This document shows positions 9,631-19,388 of a DNA stretch of 64,000 nucleotides, piece after piece; the first letter of the stretch is position 1, and every line of letters starts with the position of its first letter. The stretch is from NCBI RefSeq assembly GCF_947500265.1, contig NZ_CANMRN010000002.1:186001-250000 (forward strand). The letters are read 5' to 3'. The DNA comes from an uncultured Psychrobacter sp. Its GTDB lineage: Bacteria; Pseudomonadota; Gammaproteobacteria; Pseudomonadales; Moraxellaceae. The notes under the pieces are model-generated. The model ran no database searches. It was not told the origin of the DNA and saw only the letters and a program-made list of their open reading frames with translations. The position numbers were made by a program, and so were the translations under genes.

Positions 9631-10938
9631 ATGCACTTGACTAAGTTAAGTGAGGCTTTTTTACGCAGTGCAGCCTACGAGCGCCGCTTTTTGGCAAAAA
9701 ATCACTGGGACTTTAGCATGGTGGTATGGATACCACTGGCAACGGTACTGCTAATATGGTGGATATTTTCACAGACTCAAATTACCGATTTGCCTATCGG
9801 AGTCATCGATAAAGACAATAGCGCTGTTGCCAATACTGCCGTGCGTTACTTAGAGGCCAGTCCTACTTTGACGGTCAAACAGCTGTATTACTCCCAAGCG
9901 GATGCAGAGGCTGCCATTTTACAGCGTAACATTTACGCTGTCGTCATTATCCCAGAGGACTTTTCTCGTAATATCTTATCGAGCCAGCCTGCTCCGTTGA
10001 CTCTACAAGTTAATGCACAGTACGGTACGCACTCTGGTATTATTCAGGCAGGTGTCCAAGCGGTCGCTAGCACATTATCCGCAGGTGTAGAGATCAAACG
10101 TTTGGTCAAACAAGGCGTAGCGCCATCACAAGCGATGACGGCTTACGCGCCTATCAGTGTGCAGCGTATTAGCTTATTCAATGCTGCGACCAATTATCAG
10201 CAGTTTTTGGCATCGACCGTCATACCTGCCTTGTTACATATATTGGCAATGGTCATTGGCGCAACCACGATTGGCCGCGAGTTACGTGATAAGAATATCG
10301 GTCGCTGGTACCGTTTTATTGATACAGGAAAGCCTCATTTAACGTTATCCAGAGCTTCAAAAACGACATCTTCGCTATCAACCAAACAAGATAGCAGCAA
10401 TAACAAAACATCATCGAATGCAAAAATGCCCCATTCCGTCAGCTTATCAGTTTTAGTATTTGGTCTATTGGGTAAATACTTTTGGCCAATACTGGCATAT
10501 AGCTTGTGGTCAGCGTTGATATTGTGGTTGGCAACGTCCAATCAGAATATCAACATCATGTCTCTCATGGCAGTCTATGCTGGGTTTTTGTGCCTGATGA
10601 TGTTGTCGTTTTGGTTAGGTGCTATTTTTACTTTGAATTCTTTTTCATTACGTATGGGTCTATCGACTACTGGATTTATTTCAGCGCCTTCTTACGCCTT
10701 CGCCGGTGTTACTTTTCCTTATATTGCGATTAGTGATAGCGCGCAATATTGGTCAAATGCCCTGCCGCTAACGCATTATCTCAAACTCCATATTGCACAG
10801 TTACAAATGCAAGCACCGATCGCCATCTCCTTACCTATTGTCTATGGCCTCATGCTTGCGGTCATAATAGCGCTAGTACTTGCGGCACTATTAACCAAAC
10901 GCGCATTGGCGCATCCTGAACGTTGGGGAGCACGCTAA
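9631..10938 (+). CDS. ABC-2-type transporter permease (first of two)
   Basis: A 435-residue membrane protein of the ABC-2 permease class, like E. coli YhhJ. An N-terminal membrane segment (about 31-50) is followed by a large extracytoplasmic domain with the family motif PIGVIDKDNSAVANTAVRYL and VVIIPEDFSRNIL. Then come five hydrophobic segments in the C-terminal half. A polar, Ser/Asn/Lys-rich stretch of about 40 residues (about 232-272) interrupts the membrane domain between the second and third membrane segments and probably lies in the cytoplasm. The ribosome site overlaps the end of hlyD. The stop overlaps the next start codon (TAATG). No ATP-binding subunit is encoded nearby. Confidence 0.9.
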   Translation: MHLTKLSEAFLRSAAYERRFLAKNHWDFSMVVWIPLATVLLIWWIFSQTQITDLPIGVIDKDNSAVANTAVRYLEASPTLTVKQLYYSQADAEAAILQRNIYAVVIIPEDFSRNILSSQPAPLTLQVNAQYGTHSGIIQAGVQAVASTLSAGVEIKRLVKQGVAPSQAMTAYAPISVQRISLFNAATNYQQFLASTVIPALLHILAMVIGATTIGRELRDKNIGRWYRFIDTGKPHLTLSRASKTTSSLSTKQDSSNNKTSSNAKMPHSVSLSVLVFGLLGKYFWPILAYSLWSALILWLATSNQNINIMSLMAVYAGFLCLMMLSFWLGAIFTLNSFSLRMGLSTTGFISAPSYAFAGVTFPYIAISDSAQYWSNALPLTHYLKLHIAQLQMQAPIAISLPIVYGLMLAVIIALVLAALLTKRALAHPERWGAR

Positions 10939-12128
10939 TGTCTGCACAATCGAATAATACACACTCAAAAACTACATCAACGGTCACTCTGGCTTCACAA
11001 AGCTTTTGGAACAGTTTTATCCAAACTTTCAAAGACGTTTTTGGCGATAAAGGCGTACTTTTGATGTTGATTATCGCCCCTATCATCTATGGGTTTTTCT
11101 ATCCTTGGCCTTACTCGTCTGAGGTGGTCAATCATGTGCCAGTAGGTATCATTGATCATGACAACAGCAACTTATCGCGTACTCTCGTACGCTATGCGAG
11201 TGCTAGTCCATATTTAGACACTGAACGATTTATCAATGAGCAGGCTGCCAAAGAAGCTATATGGTCAGATCAAATTGCAGGCTATATGGTGATTCCAACT
11301 GGTCTTGAAGAGCAAGTTCAGTCTGGAGAGCAAGCGCACGTCAGCGTACTGGGTAACGGCGGTTATTTTATTTTAAATAAAAACGTCCAATTGGGTTTCT
11401 CTCAAGCAGTAGGTACGGTATCGGCTGGTATCAAGGTAAAGAAAAGTATTGCGAAAGGCGCTTATGCATCTACCGCAGCACAGAACACGCAAGCTGTACC
11501 GCTACGGATTATGCCACTGTATAACCAAACCGAAGGCTATGGTGCTTATGTCGTACCTGCTGTCTCTGTTATTATTTTACAGCAGACACTTTTGATGGCG
11601 ACAGCAATGCTGATTGGCACATGGTATGAGCAGCGCCGTCACAGTACCAGTGTACGTGGCTGGCTAGGACGTATCGGAGCTTTGAGCTCGCTTAGCTTTA
11701 TCGTTGGCTGCTTTTATTATGGGTGGGCGTTTGAGCTACATCATTATCCACGCGGACAAAACATGCTTGGTACGCTGCTATTTTTGGCACTATTTTGTCC
11801 GACAGTCGCAACGCTCGGCTGCGTACTCGGATTATGGTTCCGGCAGCGTGAGCGCAGCATGCAGATATTAATTTTTATCTCCTTACCGATATTCTTCTTA
11901 AGCGGCTACCCTTGGCCAGCAGACCAATTGCCTCAAGTATTACAAGTAATACGTTGGCTGGTACCGACCACGCCTGCAATCAATACCTCTGTGCAGCTTA
12001 ACCAAATGGGTGCCAGTGTTTCTCAAGTCGCTATAGGATTTTATGCGTTGGCTGGCTTATGGTTGCTCTATTTTGTTTTATTGCTATTTTTACGCAAGCG
12101 TATTCCGCAACCAAGAGCCTACTTATAA
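10938..12128 (+). CDS. ABC-2-type transporter permease (second of two)
   Basis: A 396-residue paralogue of the preceding permease, with the same plan. One membrane segment lies near residues 35-55, then an extracytoplasmic domain with HVPVGIIDHDNSNLSRTLVRYASASPYL, then five or six C-terminal membrane segments. These include LGTLLFLALFCPTVATLGCVLGLWF and ISLPIFFLSGYPWPADQLPQ, which is typical of ABC-2 permeases. I start it at the ATG at 10938, which overlaps the upstream stop, rather than at an upstream TTG. Together the two permeases could make a heterodimeric channel. Whether an ATPase encoded elsewhere drives it cannot be seen. Confidence 0.9.
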   Translation: MSAQSNNTHSKTTSTVTLASQSFWNSFIQTFKDVFGDKGVLLMLIIAPIIYGFFYPWPYSSEVVNHVPVGIIDHDNSNLSRTLVRYASASPYLDTERFINEQAAKEAIWSDQIAGYMVIPTGLEEQVQSGEQAHVSVLGNGGYFILNKNVQLGFSQAVGTVSAGIKVKKSIAKGAYASTAAQNTQAVPLRIMPLYNQTEGYGAYVVPAVSVIILQQTLLMATAMLIGTWYEQRRHSTSVRGWLGRIGALSSLSFIVGCFYYGWAFELHHYPRGQNMLGTLLFLALFCPTVATLGCVLGLWFRQRERSMQILIFISLPIFFLSGYPWPADQLPQVLQVIRWLVPTTPAINTSVQLNQMGASVSQVAIGFYALAGLWLLYFVLLLFLRKRIPQPRAYL

Positions 12129-12158
12129 ATCTTCAAATTAATGAAGTCTATGAGCATA

Positions 12159-12204
12159 AAAAAAGCGCCTGCACTATTAATAATATAGTAGCAGGCGCTT
12201 TTTT
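12159..12204. terminator. Bidirectional terminator between the export cluster and sthA
   Basis: A 14-bp perfect stem (12159-12172 with 12191-12204) flanked by A and T runs, serving the convergent permease and transhydrogenase genes. Confidence 0.93.
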
Positions 12205-12235
12205 ATTGATATAACCTTGTTTGAATAAGCTTGTT

Positions 12236-13885
12236 TTAAAACACTCGGTTCAAACCATTCAATGCCGCCACGCGATATGCTTCTGCCATCGTTGGATAGT
12301 TGAAAGTCGTATTTACAAAGTACTCAAGCGTATTGTTGCTCTTACACTTCATCACTGCTTGACCGATATGGATAATTTCTGAAGCGTGGTTACCATAGCA
12401 ATGGATACCTAGAATTTCTAACGTATCACGATGGAACAATATCTTTAATACGCCCGAACGTTCACCAATGATTTGTGCACGTGCCAAATGCTTAAAGAAC
12501 GCCTGACCCACTTCATATGGGACTTTTTCATCTGTTAGCTCTTGCTCTGTCTTACCGATACAAGAGATTTCAGGAATCGTATAGATACCAGTCGGTACGC
12601 TAGATACTGGCTCGGCATCACTATCACCGACCATAAATGCAGCCGCACAGCGACCTTGGTCATAGGCAGCAGAGGCTAGTGATGGCCAACCGATTACGTC
12701 GCCCGCAGCATAGATATTGTCGACATCCGTACAGTAAGTGTCATCTACTTTTAGCTGACCACGACCATTTGCTTTTAGCCCGATAGCTTCTAAGTTCAAG
12801 CCTTCGGTGTTACCTGAGCGACCATTTGACCAAAGAATGGCATCAGATTTGATGCGCTTACCACTCTTTAAGTGCAAGACCACATAATCATCATGAGTCT
12901 CAAGATGATCAATCTCTTCGTTACTACGGATAAGCACACCGAACTGTCTAAAGTCATGCGCGATGGCATCACTGATTTCGCTGTCTAAGTAATTGAGCAA
13001 CTGATCTTGGTTATTGATTAGATCAACTTTGTAGCCAAGACCAGTAAAGATAGACGCGTACTCACAACCAATCACCCCTGCACCATAAATGATGATTTTT
13101 TTGACCACATAATCCATTTGCAAGATTTTGTCAGAGTCAAAAACGCGTGGATGGTTAAAGTCTAAAATCTCAGGACGGTAAGGACGACTACCGACAGTAA
13201 TGATAGCTTTATTGAAAGTGATGGTTTCATAAACATTTTCATCGACTTCAATACGTAGCGTATGTGCGTCAATGAAACTTGCCCAACCTTGAATGACTTC
13301 GATACGGTTGCGCTCATAAAAACGTGTATGGGTACTGACTTGACGACGGATAACTTGACGCGCCTTGGCCAGTACTTCATTTAGCGGTACTTGCTTATAT
13401 TCCATCGCCTTAGTAAACATTGGATCGCGGCGGAAGTTAATCAAGTTAAATACAGATTGGCGCAGTGCTTTACTTGGAATCGTACCGACGTGAGTAGAGT
13501 TACCCCCTACTTGATCACGTGGATCGACGACGACCACTCTTTTACCAGACTTGGTCAGCTTCATAGCAGCGGCTTCACCAGCAGGCCCCGCCCCTAAAAC
13601 AACGGCATCATACTCATACTCATGGTCGTCACTTTTTAGACGACGAGAGTCTTTGGTAAAGCCAGACTTAATATCGATTCGTGTGTCATCGAGCGGATTC
13701 ACTAAGTCAGGATGATGCATAACATCATCAGTCACTTGCTCATGAGTCTGCTCTATCTTTTCTTTTTTGTTCTTACCTTCGGTATGTTCAGGGCTTGGCA
13801 CGTGTCCGCTAGATTTATTTGATACTTCGGTATGAATATCTTTACCAGTATCGTTGGTCTCGTCGCTTGCACTTTTACTTACCAT
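12236..13885 (-). CDS. sthA: Soluble pyridine nucleotide transhydrogenase
   Basis: FAD-dependent cytoplasmic enzyme that transfers reducing equivalents between NADPH and NAD, helping to balance the two pools. Motifs are the FAD-binding [14 protein letters not shown] (about residues 95-108), [14 protein letters not shown], the NAD(P)-binding [17 protein letters not shown], and [22 protein letters not shown]. The disulfide cysteines of related dihydrolipoamide dehydrogenases are absent, as expected for SthA. The ATG at 13885 has AAAGAGGA upstream. The protein is 549 residues against about 465 for the E. coli enzyme. The excess is a highly charged N-terminal tail of about 88 residues with no signal peptide and no recognised motif. 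Confidence 0.94.
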   Translation of the reverse strand: MVSKSASDETNDTGKDIHTEVSNKSSGHVPSPEHTEGKNKKEKIEQTHEQVTDDVMHHPDLVNPLDDTRIDIKSGFTKDSRRLKSDDHEYEYDAVVLGAGPAGEAAAMKLTKSGKRVVVVDPRDQVGGNSTHVGTIPSKALRQSVFNLINFRRDPMFTKAMEYKQVPLNEVLAKARQVIRRQVSTHTRFYERNRIEVIQGWASFIDAHTLRIEVDENVYETITFNKAIITVGSRPYRPEILDFNHPRVFDSDKILQMDYVVKKIIIYGAGVIGCEYASIFTGLGYKVDLINNQDQLLNYLDSEISDAIAHDFRQFGVLIRSNEEIDHLETHDDYVVLHLKSGKRIKSDAILWSNGRSGNTEGLNLEAIGLKANGRGQLKVDDTYCTDVDNIYAAGDVIGWPSLASAAYDQGRCAAAFMVGDSDAEPVSSVPTGIYTIPEISCIGKTEQELTDEKVPYEVGQAFFKHLARAQIIGERSGVLKILFHRDTLEILGIHCYGNHASEIIHIGQAVMKCKSNNTLEYFVNTTFNYPTMAEAYRVAALNGLNRVF

Positions 13886-14028
13886 GATGTCCTCTTTATT
13901 TGTTGATTCTATTTGTGTACGAGTTAATATTCTTAAGTTTAGGCAAGCCATTGAAATTTAGCTCACCATAAGCCGTGAGTGTGGTTTTTACAACATTGGC
14001 ATGGAGTAACCACTACCAAAGCCTCTAA

Positions 14029-14925
14029 TTACCCAATACGGCGTTTGAGACCTGTCATCTGCAAAATACGTGTGGCAATCTCTTCAACAGACATCTCTGA
14101 TACATCTAAGCTCGGAATACCATGCGTGATATAGATACCTTGAATCGCGCGCTGCTCTTGCTGACATTGCTGATAGCTAGAATACCGACTGCCTGCACGG
14201 CGCTCTTGACGGATTTTTACCAGGCGATCGGTATCAATGAGCAAGCCAAATAGTTTGTCTTTATGCTCACGCAATGCTTTCGGTAACTGATTGTCGTACA
14301 AATCATCTTCTGTCAAAGGATAGTTAGCCGCTCGAATACCGAATTGTAATGCTAAGTATAAAGAAGTTGGCGTTTTGCCAGAGCGCGACACACCCACCAA
14401 AATAATATCGGCTGCATTATAGTGACGAGTACGCGCGCCATCATCATTGTCTAAAGCAAAATGCACTGCATCGATCCGCTCTTTATAAGTTTCAGAATCG
14501 ACATCATCATGTGCATGCCCTGAATGACCATCTGGCTCCACACCAGTCTCTTCTGCAACACGACCAATCAGACCTTCATACATATCTAAATTACAGCTGT
14601 GTGCTGAGTTGATCTTTTCACGAATTTCAGGATTGACGATCGTATCGAAAACCAATGGCAACGAACCATCGCGCTGATACGCCATATTGATTTGTTCAAC
14701 CGCATCTTCAGCACGCTCTAAGCTATCGACGTATGGCAATACTCTTGTCTCAAAAGGAACTGAGGCAAACTGACTCAAAATAGCACGTCCAAGTGTCTCA
14801 GCTGTAATCGCTGTGCCATCTGAGATAAAAAACGCTGTTCTAATGGCTTGTGAGCTGTCCAAGTTTAGCGCATGGCGATTTTGGATAGTGGACTTAACTT
14901 GTTCAGATGGATTACTTGAGTACAT
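14029..14925 (-). CDS. ppsR: Phosphoenolpyruvate synthase regulatory protein (PpsR, DUF299)
   Basis: A 298-residue bifunctional kinase/pyrophosphorylase. It inactivates PEP synthase by ADP-dependent phosphorylation of a threonine and reactivates it by phosphate-dependent removal. Evidence: FFISDGTAITAETLGRAILSQF near the N-terminus, the P-loop GVSRSGKTPTSLYLALQFG (residues about 178-196), NYPLTEDDL, and TDRLVKIRQERR. The C-terminal ISEMS-like segment reads LDVSEMSVEEIATRIL. A His/Asp-rich insert at about 129-148 makes it some 20 residues longer than the E. coli protein. The start has GAGGTG upstream. The gene is divergent from its target, ppsA, which supports the assignment. Confidence 0.95.
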   Translation of the reverse strand: MYSSNPSEQVKSTIQNRHALNLDSSQAIRTAFFISDGTAITAETLGRAILSQFASVPFETRVLPYVDSLERAEDAVEQINMAYQRDGSLPLVFDTIVNPEIREKINSAHSCNLDMYEGLIGRVAEETGVEPDGHSGHAHDDVDSETYKERIDAVHFALDNDDGARTRHYNAADIILVGVSRSGKTPTSLYLALQFGIRAANYPLTEDDLYDNQLPKALREHKDKLFGLLIDTDRLVKIRQERRAGSRYSSYQQCQQEQRAIQGIYITHGIPSLDVSEMSVEEIATRILQMTGLKRRIG

Positions 14926-15617
14926 ATCGTTGACACCTCGGTTGAAAACTCAATAGTGACCTTCATTTAGTTTTTGGTATAGATCTTAGTAATAATTTAG
15001 ACTTGGTAAACGCTTAGCAGTTATTGACTATTAATAGCGTGAATTTTACTCGGCTTCTTATAGTTGCCTTTATAACTCGTATAACTAAGTTTTATAACTG
15101 CCTTCTTAAAACGAGCCTTTTTCAGCACCTATACCGCACATTTAACATGCAATGTGCATTACCTATCTATGCGCTACATTATACGCATATTAGCCTATTA
15201 ATAGAAATCAATGTTACAGGCGTACACTTAGCACCAACATTGTTTTTCATCTTGTTGGCATAGCTAATCCGCCTCTCATTAAGGCGTTTTTTTATGCTTC
15301 TTCTATTATGCTTTTTTTATACAGATACATAAGATTGAAACATAAATTATGAAAATGCTTGGAATGTGGCTTATTTGAATACGTCTATTTTATGCATTAT
15401 TTGGCTTTTGAAAGTGCATAACATTGTCACTAACGATGATATTTTTTGTCTGAGTAAATAAGAAACTTGATCGGACTTGCTCTAATTTATGTAGCAAACC
15501 CCACAATTTGTATATTTTTAACAAGTTTTTTGGTGAAAACCCTCGAAATTGTCCTAATATGGCGGTATAATTCACCGTTATAATCTTTACTAAATAACCT
15601 TATTTTCTGGAGTTATC
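14926..15617. other. Long intergenic region between ppsR and ppsA
   Basis: A 692-bp AT-rich gap. It should hold the divergent promoters. Within it is an orphan intrinsic terminator at 15270-15293, listed separately, preceded by structured sequence but no convincing gene; a 79-codon frame at 15024-15263 lacks a ribosome site and a protein-like composition. Two TATAAT boxes (15566-15571 and 15579-15584) are candidate ppsA -10 elements. Confidence 0.6.
15270..15293 (+). terminator. Orphan intrinsic terminator
   Basis: CGCCT (15270-15274) pairs with AGGCG (15282-15286) and is followed by seven T. No gene on the plus strand lies upstream before divergent ppsR, so it may end a small RNA or act in a long leader of ppsA. 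Confidence 0.7.
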
Positions 15618-18002
15618 ATGGCAGCGCAATCTACAGCACTTGTAATCAATCTTGATCAGCTAGGAAAAGACGACATCGAAATGGTTGGTGGTAAGAACGC
15701 TTCGCTTGGCGAAATGATCAGCCATCTTTCTGATTTAGGCGTTAGTGTTCCAGGCGGCTTTGCCACCACTTCAAATGCATTCAACCGCTTTTTGACTGAA
15801 ACCGGCTTGCTTGACAAAATCAACAGCGAGCTAAAGACACTAGACGTAAATGATGTTAATAAGCTTGCGGCTACTGGTAAAAAGATTCGTACTTGGATTA
15901 TTGAACAAGAACTGCCAAAAGATCTTGAGCAAGAAGTACGTCAATCATTTGAAACCATGAGCGGCGGCGAAGACATCGCTGTTGCTGTCCGTTCTTCTGC
16001 CACTGCTGAAGATTTGCCAGATGCGTCATTTGCTGGTCAACAAGAAACCTTCTTGAACATTCGCGGTATTGATAACGTCCTAATTGCTATTAAAGAAGTA
16101 TTTGCCTCTCTATATAACGACCGTGCAATCTCTTACCGTGTACACAAAGGTTTTGAGCACGAAGGTGTTGCACTATCTGCTGCCGTACAGCGTATGGTAC
16201 GTTCAGAGACTGGTGCTGCTGGTGTTATGTTCACGCTAGATACCGAAAGTGGCTTTGATCAAGTGGTATTCATCACGTCAAGCTATGGCCTAGGTGAAAT
16301 GGTTGTACAGGGTGCAGTTAACCCAGACGAGTTCTATATCTCTAAAAAATTACTAGCCAATGGCAAACCGTCAGTTATTCGTCGTAACCTAGGTAGCAAG
16401 CATAAGAAAATGGTTTATGGTGATGAAGGCAGCACCGCTAAATCAGTTAAAACCGTTGATGTTGAAAAACAAGATCGCATGCAGTTCTCTTTATCTACTG
16501 AAGAGCTAACCTCACTTGCCAAGCAAGCGGTAACGATCGAACAGCATTATGGCCAAGCGATGGACATCGAATGGGCAAAAGACGGCGATACTAACGAGAT
16601 CTTTATCGTTCAAGCACGTCCTGAGACTGTTAAGAGCCGTCAAGACAGCAACGTGATGGAACGTTATGTCATCGACACGACTGGCGCAAAAGTATTGTGT
16701 GAAGGTCGTTCAATCGGTCAGCGTATTGGTTCAGGTAAAGTGCGTATCGTTAGCAACCTAAACGAGATGGACAAAGTAGAAGAAGGCGACGTACTTGTAT
16801 CAGACATGACTGATCCGGATTGGGAACCAGTTATGAAGCGCGCCTCTGCTATCATCACTAACCGCGGTGGTCGTACCTGTCACGCTGCTATTATCGCGCG
16901 TGAGCTAGGTGTGCCAGCTATCGTTGGTTGTGGTAACGCAACTGAGCTATTGGTTGATGGTCAAGACGTAACTGCTTCTTGTGCTGAAGGTGACACTGGT
17001 TTCATTTATGAAAGCCAAATCGACTTTGAAGTACAGACCAACTCTGTTGAGTCTATGCCAGAGCTAGCATTCAAAGTTATGATGAACGTTGGTAACCCAG
17101 ATCGCGCGTTCTCATTTACCCAAATGCCAAACGAAGGTATCGGTCTTGCACGTCTAGAGTTCATCATCAACCGTATGATTGGTGTCCATCCAAAAGCTTT
17201 GCTAAACATGAACAGCTTGCCACGTGAAATTGCGCAAGCAATCCAAGAGCGTATCGCAGGCTATGCCTCACCTGTTGACTTTTATGTTGATAAATTGGTC
17301 GAAGGTATCTCAACGCTAGCTGTTGCCTTTATGGATCAGCCAGTGATCGTTCGTATGTCAGATTTTAAATCAAACGAATACGCTAACCTGCTTGGTGGTA
17401 AGTTATACGAACCATCAGAAGAGAACCCAATGCTTGGTTTCCGCGGTGCTAGCCGTTATGTGTCTGATAACTTCCGTGACTGTTTTGAGCTTGAGTGTAA
17501 AGCACTAAAACGTGTACGTGATGACATGGGCTTGACCAACGTTGAGATCATGATTCCATTCGTACGTACTGTCGGCGAAGCCAAAGAAGTCATCGAGTTA
17601 CTTGAGAAAAATGGTCTAAAACGTGGCGAAAATGGTCTACGCGTCATCATGATGTGTGAGCTACCAACCAACGCCCTATTGGCAGAAGAGTTCCTAGAGC
17701 ATTTCGATGGTTTCTCAATCGGTTCTAACGATTTGACTCAGTTAACGCTTGGGCTTGACCGTGACTCAGGTATCGTCTCTCATCTATTTGATGAGCGTGA
17801 TCCTGCTGTTAAGAAACTATTGTCTATGGCTATCGAAGCTTGCCGTAAGCAAAACAAATACGTCGGCATCTGTGGTCAAGGCCCATCAGACCATCCAGAT
17901 CTAGCGTTCTGGCTAATGGAGCAAGGTATCAGCTCAGTGTCATTGAACCCTGACTCAGTACTAGATACTTGGTTCTTCTTAGCTGGTGAAGAAGCGAAGT
18001 AA
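15618..18002 (+). CDS. ppsA: Phosphoenolpyruvate synthase
   Basis: A 794-residue cytoplasmic enzyme that makes PEP from pyruvate, ATP and water, giving AMP and phosphate, the entry to gluconeogenesis from pyruvate or lactate. The domains follow the family order: an N-terminal ATP-binding domain ([35 protein letters not shown]), the central phosphohistidine domain with the catalytic His at residue 422 in [15 protein letters not shown], and a C-terminal PEP-binding barrel ([41 protein letters not shown]). Length matches the family. The start follows CTGGAG. It is the substrate of PpsR, encoded divergently upstream. Codon use looks like that of a well-expressed gene. Confidence 0.98.
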   Translation: MAAQSTALVINLDQLGKDDIEMVGGKNASLGEMISHLSDLGVSVPGGFATTSNAFNRFLTETGLLDKINSELKTLDVNDVNKLAATGKKIRTWIIEQELPKDLEQEVRQSFETMSGGEDIAVAVRSSATAEDLPDASFAGQQETFLNIRGIDNVLIAIKEVFASLYNDRAISYRVHKGFEHEGVALSAAVQRMVRSETGAAGVMFTLDTESGFDQVVFITSSYGLGEMVVQGAVNPDEFYISKKLLANGKPSVIRRNLGSKHKKMVYGDEGSTAKSVKTVDVEKQDRMQFSLSTEELTSLAKQAVTIEQHYGQAMDIEWAKDGDTNEIFIVQARPETVKSRQDSNVMERYVIDTTGAKVLCEGRSIGQRIGSGKVRIVSNLNEMDKVEEGDVLVSDMTDPDWEPVMKRASAIITNRGGRTCHAAIIARELGVPAIVGCGNATELLVDGQDVTASCAEGDTGFIYESQIDFEVQTNSVESMPELAFKVMMNVGNPDRAFSFTQMPNEGIGLARLEFIINRMIGVHPKALLNMNSLPREIAQAIQERIAGYASPVDFYVDKLVEGISTLAVAFMDQPVIVRMSDFKSNEYANLLGGKLYEPSEENPMLGFRGASRYVSDNFRDCFELECKALKRVRDDMGLTNVEIMIPFVRTVGEAKEVIELLEKNGLKRGENGLRVIMMCELPTNALLAEEFLEHFDGFSIGSNDLTQLTLGLDRDSGIVSHLFDERDPAVKKLLSMAIEACRKQNKYVGICGQGPSDHPDLAFWLMEQGISSVSLNPDSVLDTWFFLAGEEAK

Positions 18003-18055
18003 ACCGCTACGTTTAGTCACAGCGGTCATTCACACAGTCATTAAAGATACCACTA

Positions 18056-18092
18056 TTAGGGTCTATTTGATTTTTTCAAATAGACCCTAATA
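18056..18092 (+). terminator. Hairpin terminator after ppsA
   Basis: A near-perfect inverted repeat (arms about 18056-18070 and 18077-18091, one unpaired base) with a T-rich loop. There is no long T tail, so termination could be partial. It ends just before the RDD-family gene. Confidence 0.6.
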
Positions 18093-18128
18093 TAATGTTC
18101 TAAGACATGACTAACTATGCAGGCAATT

Positions 18129-19097
18129 ATGCAGATTTTCCTTGCTCGAAATAACGTACAAGCTGGCCCATATCAATTGGAGCAGCTGAATATCATGCTG
18201 GCATCTGGTGAAGTATTGCTTGATGATCTGATGTGGCATGAAGGCTTAGCTCAGTGGCAGCGCGTAGGTGATCTTACTAATAACCAAACGGTTTATCGCC
18301 CGACCAGTGCTAACACGCCTGAAGTAAACGACTCTATCATCAATAACGTGACCGTCTTCCCTGAAGATACCAATAAAGCGAAAGATGATAAGTCAGTATC
18401 GTTAGACAGACTATATGGCAAGCCTGAACGTCCTAAAAACGTGAAAGCCGACATGACGACCAATCGTCATCAAACGCCGCACAACAATGTCTCATTAAAC
18501 AAGTCTACTCTCAAAAAGGCTGTTGCAGACAATGACAAAGTCGTCGGCAACGTGGTACTTGCGCCAATCATGTCACGCGTATTGGCGACTGCATTGAATG
18601 GCTTGCTTTATATATTGGCCATACTGCCATTAGTAATGGCATTGACTAAGATGGATGTGGATTACACCAAGTTCCAAAACATTCAAGATATGGACGCCGC
18701 CTATCAATATTCAATGACGCTGATGGAAAGCCTTCCTAGTAGCACATTAATGATGTCACAAGTGATGGTCTTTGGTCTATTTGCTTTACAATTGGTATTT
18801 ATTACCATGCGCGGTCAATCGCTAGGCAAGCTGATTACAGGTATTCGCGTCGTGGATCAAACCACGCATCGTCTGCCTTCTTTTATCAAGCTCATCGGCA
18901 TGCGTACATTGCTGCTATTTATTATTTATAATTTGCTATTCTCATTCACGAGCTTTTTAGGTTTTGTGATTATTGCTATTCACTATTACATGGCATCGAA
19001 AAGCCCTGAAAATATTGGTTGGCATGACAAACTTGCCAAAACCTTAGTGGTCAAAGCAGACAGTAGCCAGTTGGTAAAAAAATCAAAACCTGAATAA
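18129..19097 (+). CDS. RDD-family membrane protein with N-terminal GYF_2 domain
   Basis: A 322-residue protein. Residues about 1-55 match the GYF_2 domain (FLARNNVQAGPYQLEQLNIMLASG, then DLMWHEGLAQWQRVGD), thought to bind peptides. A polar linker follows, then an RDD domain with four hydrophobic segments and its Arg/Asp landmarks (MSRVLATALNGLLYIL, GQSLGKLITGIRVVDQTT, NIGWHDKLAKTLVV). It should sit in the inner membrane with the GYF domain in the cytoplasm. I prefer the ATG at 18129, which has AGG before it; the ATG at 18117 adds four residues. It stands alone between ppsA and the ribosomal operon. RDD proteins have few known functions, some linked to ion or protein transport. Confidence 0.85.
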   Translation: MQIFLARNNVQAGPYQLEQLNIMLASGEVLLDDLMWHEGLAQWQRVGDLTNNQTVYRPTSANTPEVNDSIINNVTVFPEDTNKAKDDKSVSLDRLYGKPERPKNVKADMTTNRHQTPHNNVSLNKSTLKKAVADNDKVVGNVVLAPIMSRVLATALNGLLYILAILPLVMALTKMDVDYTKFQNIQDMDAAYQYSMTLMESLPSSTLMMSQVMVFGLFALQLVFITMRGQSLGKLITGIRVVDQTTHRLPSFIKLIGMRTLLLFIIYNLLFSFTSFLGFVIIAIHYYMASKSPENIGWHDKLAKTLVVKADSSQLVKKSKPE

Positions 19098-19140
19098 CGG
19101 TATTTTGATTTGGTTATTGGTTTTATAGCTCGTTATACTT

Positions 19141-19171
19141 AAAAAAGCTGCGTACTATCGCGGCTTTTTTA
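19141..19171 (+). terminator. Terminator of the RDD-family gene
   Basis: A GC-containing stem (AAAAGCTGCG with CGCGGCTTTT, one G-T pair) followed by six T, 43 bp after the stop codon. Confidence 0.85.
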
Positions 19172-19232
19172 TTTATCAAAGCTTATTTAGCCTCTTTTTA
19201 TATTTTATTGACAGTAGCTTAGTGATTAACCT

Positions 19233-19261
19233 TTGTGTTAGTTGCCGAGTACTGTTATAAT
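19233..19261 (+). promoter_or_regulatory. Promoter of the rpsF-rpsR-rplI operon
   Basis: TTGTGT (19233-19238), a 17-bp spacer and consensus TATAAT (19256-19261), followed by ACGGCG. It leaves a leader of about 120 nt that contains the S6:S18 element. Confidence 0.75.
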
Positions 19262-19337
19262 ACGGCGCTTTATAAACTAAGCTTATTCTTGATTGTTTTC
19301 TATAAAATATGATTAGAATTGGGCTTACCTTATAAAT

Positions 19338-19383
19338 CTCCTTGCTATTAACATAGGGTTAATAGCTACTAATCCGTAAGGAG
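19338..19383 (+). promoter_or_regulatory. S6:S18-binding leader element of rpsF
   Basis: CTCCTT (19338-19343) pairs with AAGGAG (19378-19383), the Shine-Dalgarno sequence of rpsF. Inside it a perfect 9-bp hairpin (19344-19352 with 19358-19366, loop ATAGG) is followed by a single-stranded stretch with CCG at 19374-19376. Two stacked stems with an unpaired CCG just before the ribosome site is the known arrangement bound by the S6-S18 complex to repress its own operon. The structure is read directly; the function is by analogy. Confidence 0.88.
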
Positions 19384-19388
19384 TCATA

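Noticed and set aside
15024..15263. A 79-codon frame between ppsR and ppsA
   Set aside because: It has no ribosome site, starts at a TTG that could be a -35 box, and its composition looks like translated AT-rich intergenic DNA.
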